Shown here in pieces: positions 59,389 through 64,000 of a stretch of 64,000 nucleotides of DNA. Under the pieces are notes generated by a model, which had not been told where the DNA came from, did no database searches, and saw only the letters and a list, made by a program, of their open reading frames with translations. Position numbers and translations under genes: made by a program. The DNA is taken from NCBI GenBank assembly GCA_013349285.1, contig DUZU01000006.1:1-64000 (forward strand), written 5' to 3'. How positions within the stretch are numbered: the first letter of the stretch is position 1; each line of letters starts with the position of its first letter. This DNA comes from Deltaproteobacteria bacterium (lineage in GTDB: Bacteria; Desulfobacterota; Desulfobulbia; Desulfobulbales; Desulfurivibrionaceae).

Positions 59389-61260
59389 TCACATTTTACC
59401 GCTGAGCAACAGGGAATAATCGTCTGTTTCAAAAAGACTCACACAGGCATCCACCACCTCGGGGTCATAATATTTGCCCCGGTTGAGCTTGATTTCCTCA
59501 AGCGCCCGCTCAATCCCCAAGGCCGGCCGGTAGGGCCGGTGGGAAGACATGGCCTCCACCACATCGGCCACTGCAATTATCTTGGCCTTAAAAACAATAT
59601 GCTCGCTCTTTAGCCCCTGGGGATATCCGGAGCCGTCCAGCCGCTCGTGATGCTGACGGACGATATCGGCCAGCGGCCATGGAAAGGCGATGCCTTTAAG
59701 GATATTATAGCCGATCTCCGGATGGGGCTTGATAATGGCATGTTCGGCCTCCGACAGCTTGTCAGGATAACAGAGGATACCGGAAGGGACCTTGATCTTC
59801 CCTATGTCATGAACCAGGCCCGCCATGTAAACCCCTTCAACCTGCTCGCCGGGGAGCCCAAGTTTCCGGGCAATCACCGCGGCCAGATCTGCTACCCGGC
59901 GCTGGTGGCCCGAGGTGTAAGGATCCCTCATTTCAACGGTCAGGGCAATGGCTTCAATGGCGCCGGTCGTGGCTTTTTTAAGCTCCCGGGTCCGCTCCTC
60001 CACCCGCTGTTCCAAGACGTCATTGGCCTTTCTCAGCGCCTCTTCAGCCTGCTTGCGCTTGGTGATATCGCTGATCATCAAGAAATAACCGCCAAGATTT
60101 TTCTGCTTATCGATGATAGCGGAGGCTTGGGCGCTGAGATACTGCGTTGCCTGGTTCTCCTCGCGCTCAATAATAAAGGAGGCCCGCTCGCCTTTGCTGA
60201 TGGCGTCAAGCACCTCGCGCACCCGCCCCAGCAGGCCATGATCATGATCATGCAGGGCCCGCACATCGCGGCCCATCACCGTCTCGGACCTGATACTGAA
60301 AATTTGCTCCGCGCCGGAATTAAAGTAAATCACCTGATATTCAAGATTGATGGCAATAATGCCGTACTCAATGGCCGAATCAAGAATATTGTCGAGGTAT
60401 ATTGTTTTTTCGGCAAGATCCCTGGAGGTGGTCTGGATAACGGAATCCTTTTCCTTGATAATATCATTGAGGGCCTGGATATATTTACCCTCCAGCCCCT
60501 TGATTATGTCGGATTGGGTGACCACCCCCTCGATCCCGCCCTCATCATCGATCACCACCAGTCGCCGCAGATGATAACGCTTCATGATGTCGATGGCCAC
60601 CGGCAGAACCGTATCTCGGGCTACGGCCTGGACCGAGGGGCTCATAAAATCGACCACCGGCAAATGGGAAAGATCGGCGTCCGGGTAATCAATAAGCAGC
60701 CGCGAAACATCCCGTTCGGTAATAATGCCAACCGGCTGACTGCCATCCACCACCACGATACAGCTGATGGCTTTGTCGGCCATCTCCACCAGAACCTGCC
60801 TGACCCCGACATCACGGGAAACGGTGCAGACCCCATGGGTCATGACCTGACTCACCCGCTTCATATCCACAAAGGATTCATAGGTGAGTTTTTCAACAAT
60901 ATTCGACAAGGTCACGACCCCGATCAGACATTTTTCCTCGTCGACCACGGCCAGATGACGCATATTGTTCATGGACAAAACATTATACGCCTCAAAGATA
61001 TCCATGCCGCTGCCTGCCGTAATCACCGGCGAACTCATCACCTCACGAATTGCGCAATCAGCGGCACCACTCAATGATTGCGCCACAAATTTAACGACAT
61101 TTCTTTCGGTAATAATCCCAACCGGCTTAGCTTGATGCGCAACAATAATACAGCTGATACTGTTATTGCGCATCAAGAGCAGGGCCTCGGAAACCAAGGT
61201 GTCGGGTTGAACGGTGATGACCTCGGGTGTTAAAATTTCGGCCAGTTGTATTCTTTTCAT
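59389..61260 (-). CDS. Four-CBS, PAS and HD-GYP domain phosphodiesterase
   Basis: 623 residues. Four CBS domains fill about residues 1-265 (repeats of VGIITERNV, IGVVTLSNIV, VGIITERDVS, EGVVTQSDII). A PAS domain follows at about 285-405 and then, after a coiled coil (EEALRKANDVLEQRVEERTR), an HD-GYP domain with GLVHDIGKIKVPS and RQHHERLDGSGYPQGL. It should degrade c-di-GMP in the cytoplasm, with CBS domains sensing adenylates and the PAS domain a small ligand or redox state. It opposes the two cyclases at 21237 and 31677. It is convergent with the ferredoxin gene. Confidence 0.92.
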   Translation of the reverse strand: MKRIQLAEILTPEVITVQPDTLVSEALLLMRNNSISCIIVAHQAKPVGIITERNVVKFVAQSLSGAADCAIREVMSSPVITAGSGMDIFEAYNVLSMNNMRHLAVVDEEKCLIGVVTLSNIVEKLTYESFVDMKRVSQVMTHGVCTVSRDVGVRQVLVEMADKAISCIVVVDGSQPVGIITERDVSRLLIDYPDADLSHLPVVDFMSPSVQAVARDTVLPVAIDIMKRYHLRRLVVIDDEGGIEGVVTQSDIIKGLEGKYIQALNDIIKEKDSVIQTTSRDLAEKTIYLDNILDSAIEYGIIAINLEYQVIYFNSGAEQIFSIRSETVMGRDVRALHDHDHGLLGRVREVLDAISKGERASFIIEREENQATQYLSAQASAIIDKQKNLGGYFLMISDITKRKQAEEALRKANDVLEQRVEERTRELKKATTGAIEAIALTVEMRDPYTSGHQRRVADLAAVIARKLGLPGEQVEGVYMAGLVHDIGKIKVPSGILCYPDKLSEAEHAIIKPHPEIGYNILKGIAFPWPLADIVRQHHERLDGSGYPQGLKSEHIVFKAKIIAVADVVEAMSSHRPYRPALGIERALEEIKLNRGKYYDPEVVDACVSLFETDDYSLLLSGKM

Positions 61261-61481
61261 TTTATGTAATCCAGCTCCGGGATAGGTCCCCTCATCCAGC
61301 CTGTAGACATGATGACCAACAGATAATAATTGACCGGCCGACGGACAAATGCTCCCCCATTTCTGCCGCCGTAAAAAACCGATAAGGCCTACTATTCTTT
61401 ATTATCTGAAAAATACAAGGGGAAATTACGACAACTCACCTTATTCATATGGAAAATTTAGTCGCAAATAAGATAGAATCT

Positions 61482-61502
61482 TAATACGATCTTAATAAGA
61501 GA
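61482..61502 (+). promoter_or_regulatory. Direct repeat upstream of the small Cys protein gene
   Basis: ATCTTAATA occurs twice in close succession in this stretch, two bases apart, about 55 bases before the ATG at 61554. Such tandem nonamers can be activator sites; there is no further support. Confidence 0.25.
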
Positions 61503-61553
61503 TCGCCCTTGACAGCAAAACGGCATTTTTTTTTATCATCCAGGAGGAAGTTA

Positions 61554-61799
61554 ATGTCCAAACCAAACTGTAAGTTGCTGGAAGGATGTAAATTCTTCAG
61601 CAACGAGCTGGAACACATGCCCGCGTTTGCGGACAAAATCAAAGAACAAATTTGCCTGGGAGATTTTTCGGAATGCGCCAGGTTGGCAGTGGTTAATATT
61701 CTTGGTGATCGTAAATACGTGCCGAACGACCTATTCCCTAATCAAATTTCCAAGGTGAAATTTATTGTGGCCGAAATCGTAAAAAGAGAAGAACCTTGA
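61554..61799 (+). CDS. Small four-cysteine protein of unknown function
   Basis: 81 residues from the ATG at 61554, chosen because of the strong AGGAGGAA site just before it; the TTG at 61509 has none. Cys residues at 6, 12, 34 and 41 (NCKLLEGCKFF and ICLGDFSECARLAV) suggest a metal site or disulfides, a pattern that small conserved proteins of Desulfobacterota and Geobacter-like bacteria share. It is soluble and has no signal peptide. Function is unknown. The multihaem cytochrome gene follows 134 bases downstream. Confidence 0.7.
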   Translation: MSKPNCKLLEGCKFFSNELEHMPAFADKIKEQICLGDFSECARLAVVNILGDRKYVPNDLFPNQISKVKFIVAEIVKREEP

Positions 61800-61933
61800 C
61801 CTGCCCTGGGCAACAAAAATAACTATCGGAAAGAAAGAAAACCAACTACGGATGAATTGTATTTTAAAGAGAGGAGTGTTATATTTAAAATATATCAGAA
61901 ACTCGGCAGGATACAGGGAAAGGTTAGGTAGAA

Positions 61934-63439
61934 ATGGCCAGAAAACAACACCATCTTTTTTTTGATAACCCACCCCAACCCAAATTATTTTTTTTAACCA
62001 TTATCGCGACTTTCTTCTTTGCCTGCACCATCATCACATCCACCAGCTTAGCCGCCCCACCTCCCCAGACCGACATTGACAAAACAGACGTCCTGGGGCG
62101 GGAGAATTTGCCGGAGCCCCCCCAAAAACACCCGAGCCGACCAACCGCCACTCAAGTTAATGAAATAGCAAACTGGGAGGCCATGACTACTGTCGCCGAA
62201 AACAGCCGACCCCAAAAAATTCACTGGTTAACCTTTCCCGCCTGGCAAGAAAAAATACAATCCCCGCAACAAACCCAGGAATCGAACCCCGAACGCTATC
62301 AATTCGACCTCAATTCGTATCAACCTCAGGAATGCGTCCGTTGCCATAAAAACTCCTATGACAAAAACATGGAAAAGGATTTTATCCATCTCCCCTTTGC
62401 CAAAAAGGATTGCCCGATCTGCCATGTTTCTCTTGATCTGCGAAGAAGATACCGAGTTCAGGTTAATTATCCGTATAAGTTTGTTGTTGCTCAACAAATC
62501 CCCGTAACCAAAATCAACCGGCCAATTCCGAGCGAAACCGACAATTCCGGGCAAGGGGCGACAACACCACAGGCAAACAACCAAAGAGAATCACAATCTT
62601 TTGTCTACCTGCGGACTCAAACCGAAAATGGTAATTCACTCATGGAAGAGATTCCCCTGCCCCCCTTAGAAACACTGCCCGCGCTCGATCCGCTAAATTC
62701 CGCTCAACCCTTTGCCATCAGTGACCTAAAGGTTACGCGGATCACCAAGGCGCTTTTCATCTCGGCCACCATTACCTTTAATACCAACCGACTGGCAAAG
62801 GCGGAAATCCGCAACGTTGAGCCGGAAAATGATTTTCAAACCGATAAGATAAATTCCCCGGCTTACATCCACACCAGAACCTTAACCGGCCTCAAGGCTG
62901 ATGCGGATTACCTCTTTGACATAATCTGCACCGACCTTGCCGGCAACAAAGTGCAGTTGACCAGACAGACCCTGTCCGTCAAAGGTTTCACCCCGGAACC
63001 CAACGAGAATCCCGACGATTCCCCGTTGGCGACAACCAATAATTTCTACAAAAACGGGGACAATTATATTGTGCAAGTTACGACCAATAAAAAGACAAAA
63101 GTAAGTCTCAAAAAAATACCGCCCAACGTGAAAGGGGACGGCTGGGAACTACCGGGCGACCATCCGACCATAACCACTCGCCGCGAAATGAACATTGATA
63201 TCTGTCATATCTGCCACGAGTATCCGGGCGGTCACCCGGTCAACAAAACCCCGCCGCAAGACATGACGATTCCCACAGAATATCCCACCCTCAGTGATGG
63301 CCGGATCACCTGCATGAGTTGCCACATCGGCCACTCGGCAAACATCCCCTATCGAGCCCGCAAAAAAAACAACCGAGAACTCTGCCTCGGATGCCACAAA
63401 AGCAAACAACAGGGAAAAACACGGCCATTGCCTTTTTAA
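61934..63439 (+). CDS. Exported five-haem c-type cytochrome with a beta-rich middle domain
   Basis: 501 residues. A signal or anchor segment (LFFLTIIATFFFACTIITST, ending SLAAPP) directs export. Five CxxCH sites are visible: CVRCH and CPICH in the first half, CHICH, CMSCH and CLGCH at the end. Between them, about residues 240-350 look like a fibronectin/purple-phosphatase-type beta sandwich (ISATITFNTNRLAKAEIRN, TLTGLKADADYLFDI). The layout suggests a periplasmic or surface electron carrier. It is AT-rich compared with the GC-richer genes around 56-59 kb. Its 3' end overlaps the convergent last gene by four bases. Confidence 0.85.
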   Translation: MARKQHHLFFDNPPQPKLFFLTIIATFFFACTIITSTSLAAPPPQTDIDKTDVLGRENLPEPPQKHPSRPTATQVNEIANWEAMTTVAENSRPQKIHWLTFPAWQEKIQSPQQTQESNPERYQFDLNSYQPQECVRCHKNSYDKNMEKDFIHLPFAKKDCPICHVSLDLRRRYRVQVNYPYKFVVAQQIPVTKINRPIPSETDNSGQGATTPQANNQRESQSFVYLRTQTENGNSLMEEIPLPPLETLPALDPLNSAQPFAISDLKVTRITKALFISATITFNTNRLAKAEIRNVEPENDFQTDKINSPAYIHTRTLTGLKADADYLFDIICTDLAGNKVQLTRQTLSVKGFTPEPNENPDDSPLATTNNFYKNGDNYIVQVTTNKKTKVSLKKIPPNVKGDGWELPGDHPTITTRREMNIDICHICHEYPGGHPVNKTPPQDMTIPTEYPTLSDGRITCMSCHIGHSANIPYRARKKNNRELCLGCHKSKQQGKTRPLPF

Positions 63440-63969
63440 GCTTTCTGATCCCTAAACCCTTCACGAACCACCCGGTATTCACCGGTTTTGATATCCAGGT
63501 CATAGATATTAAAATTGGTGCGCATATCAAGTCCTTGATGATGAACGGCAAAATTTAACGAGGCAGAACCTTCCGGCCCGCTGGTGATCCGGTGGAAGAC
63601 ATAACAGGGCCAGACCAACATGGCCGGGCCGTCAAAAAGCACCTCCCCTCCCTGCATGATCCGGTTAGGTGAAACGACAAAACTCTCCATACCGTTCTCC
63701 TTGGTGTAAATATCCACACTCCTGACGCCGAAAAGCACAATGAGATTATCATCCTGGGACGGATGCATGTACCAGGGCCGGCTCACCTCGCCCACCGGCC
63801 CGGGGGAAACCGCGCTTTCAGCATGGATCACCCGGTCGATGGCATCGATTCTCGGCAGGCAGGCCATGGGCACATTATCAAAAAAGACCCCGGGCGTACG
63901 CCGTAGGCTTTCAAGGGGGATAATTCTGTAAAAATCTTTAACCTCTTTAAAAATCTCAAAATCAGCCAT
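63436..63969 (-). CDS. Unknown protein, possibly cupin-like
   Basis: 177 residues, soluble, with AAGGAGAA as a clear ribosome site. The centre is rich in beta strands and contains RPWYMHPSQDD and PCYVFHRITSGPEGSASLNF, His-containing pairs that recall a cupin barrel, but the standard cupin motifs are not complete. Function unknown. Its stop overlaps the cytochrome stop on the other strand. The gene upstream, if any, is outside the window. Confidence 0.65.
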   Translation of the reverse strand: MADFEIFKEVKDFYRIIPLESLRRTPGVFFDNVPMACLPRIDAIDRVIHAESAVSPGPVGEVSRPWYMHPSQDDNLIVLFGVRSVDIYTKENGMESFVVSPNRIMQGGEVLFDGPAMLVWPCYVFHRITSGPEGSASLNFAVHHQGLDMRTNFNIYDLDIKTGEYRVVREGFRDQKA

Positions 63970-64000
63970 GGTCTTCTCCTTGTCTTGCTTGACATTGGGG

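Noticed and set aside
61509-61539. TTGACA...TATCAT as promoter of the small Cys protein
   Set aside because: Spacing is 19 bases and transcription would start inside the ribosome site, so it cannot serve the ATG at 61554.
1-64000. CRISPR arrays, tRNA or rRNA genes, insertion sequences
   Set aside because: No regularly spaced repeats, cloverleaf-like sequences or transposase reading frames were seen in any intergenic stretch.

Overview
The window reads as ordinary chromosome of an anaerobic, respiring, flagellated Gram-negative bacterium, most likely a Desulfobacterota member near the Desulfobulbales. The reasons are outer-membrane proteins (FadL-type porin, TonB receptor), a Tat-exported molybdopterin reductase with its own chaperone, a five-haem c-type cytochrome, a small sirohaem sulfite reductase, folate-dependent TrmFO, and many sensor kinases and c-di-GMP proteins. 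The lineage call is inference from gene content. No tRNA, rRNA, CRISPR array, transposase or integrase was seen.

Layout. 1-3.8 kb: start of a DEAD/DEAH helicase (runs off the left edge), a fused prephenate dehydratase-like/ACT/prephenate dehydrogenase protein, and a DUF445 membrane protein. 4.0-12.5 kb: an apparent respiratory island made of a PhnD-type lipoprotein sensor, histidine kinase and NarL-type regulator in overlapping genes, then a molybdopterin enzyme with arsenate-reductase (ArrA) active-site signatures, its four-cluster ferredoxin subunit, a TorD-type chaperone and a further ferredoxin. 12.8-24.8 kb: two small heat-shock proteins, adk, trmFO, an M1-peptidase/ChaN/PDZ fusion, a nitroreductase, a uracil-DNA glycosylase, a diguanylate cyclase, and EF-P with its lysine ligase EpmA. 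24.9-33.3 kb: PepN, an MltD-type transglycosylase, an M32 carboxypeptidase, a receiver-GGDEF regulator and a Nudix hydrolase.

33.6-42.2 kb: a 7TM hybrid kinase followed by fatty-acid activation (FadD-like) and uptake (FadL) genes, a TraB-family protein, YhbY and a PEP-mutase/isocitrate-lyase family enzyme. 42.2-46.0 kb: cmoA and cmoB, separated by about 2 kb holding a receiver domain fused to a TIR-like nucleotide-binding domain and a decayed pcm locus. 46.1-51.5 kb: TonB receptor, YfiR-family protein and CHASE8-type hybrid kinase. 51.7-55.9 kb: an orphan flagellin, a small sulfite reductase, an unknown gene and speA. 56.2-64 kb: a radical SAM protein, a CDP-archaeol-synthase-like/metallophosphoesterase fusion, a 2Fe-2S ferredoxin, a four-CBS/PAS/HD-GYP protein, a small Cys protein, a multihaem cytochrome and an unknown cupin-like protein.

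The most unusual content is (i) the receiver/TIR-like fusion between cmoA and cmoB, whose TIR-like half lacks the expected glutamate; (ii) the sensor plus ArrA-like module, including a lipoprotein gene with no ATG, GTG or TTG start; and (iii) three domain fusions (dehydratase-like/ACT/dehydrogenase, M1/ChaN/PDZ, CarS-like/phosphoesterase). All family assignments are by eye from motifs and recalled homologues; no database search was run.
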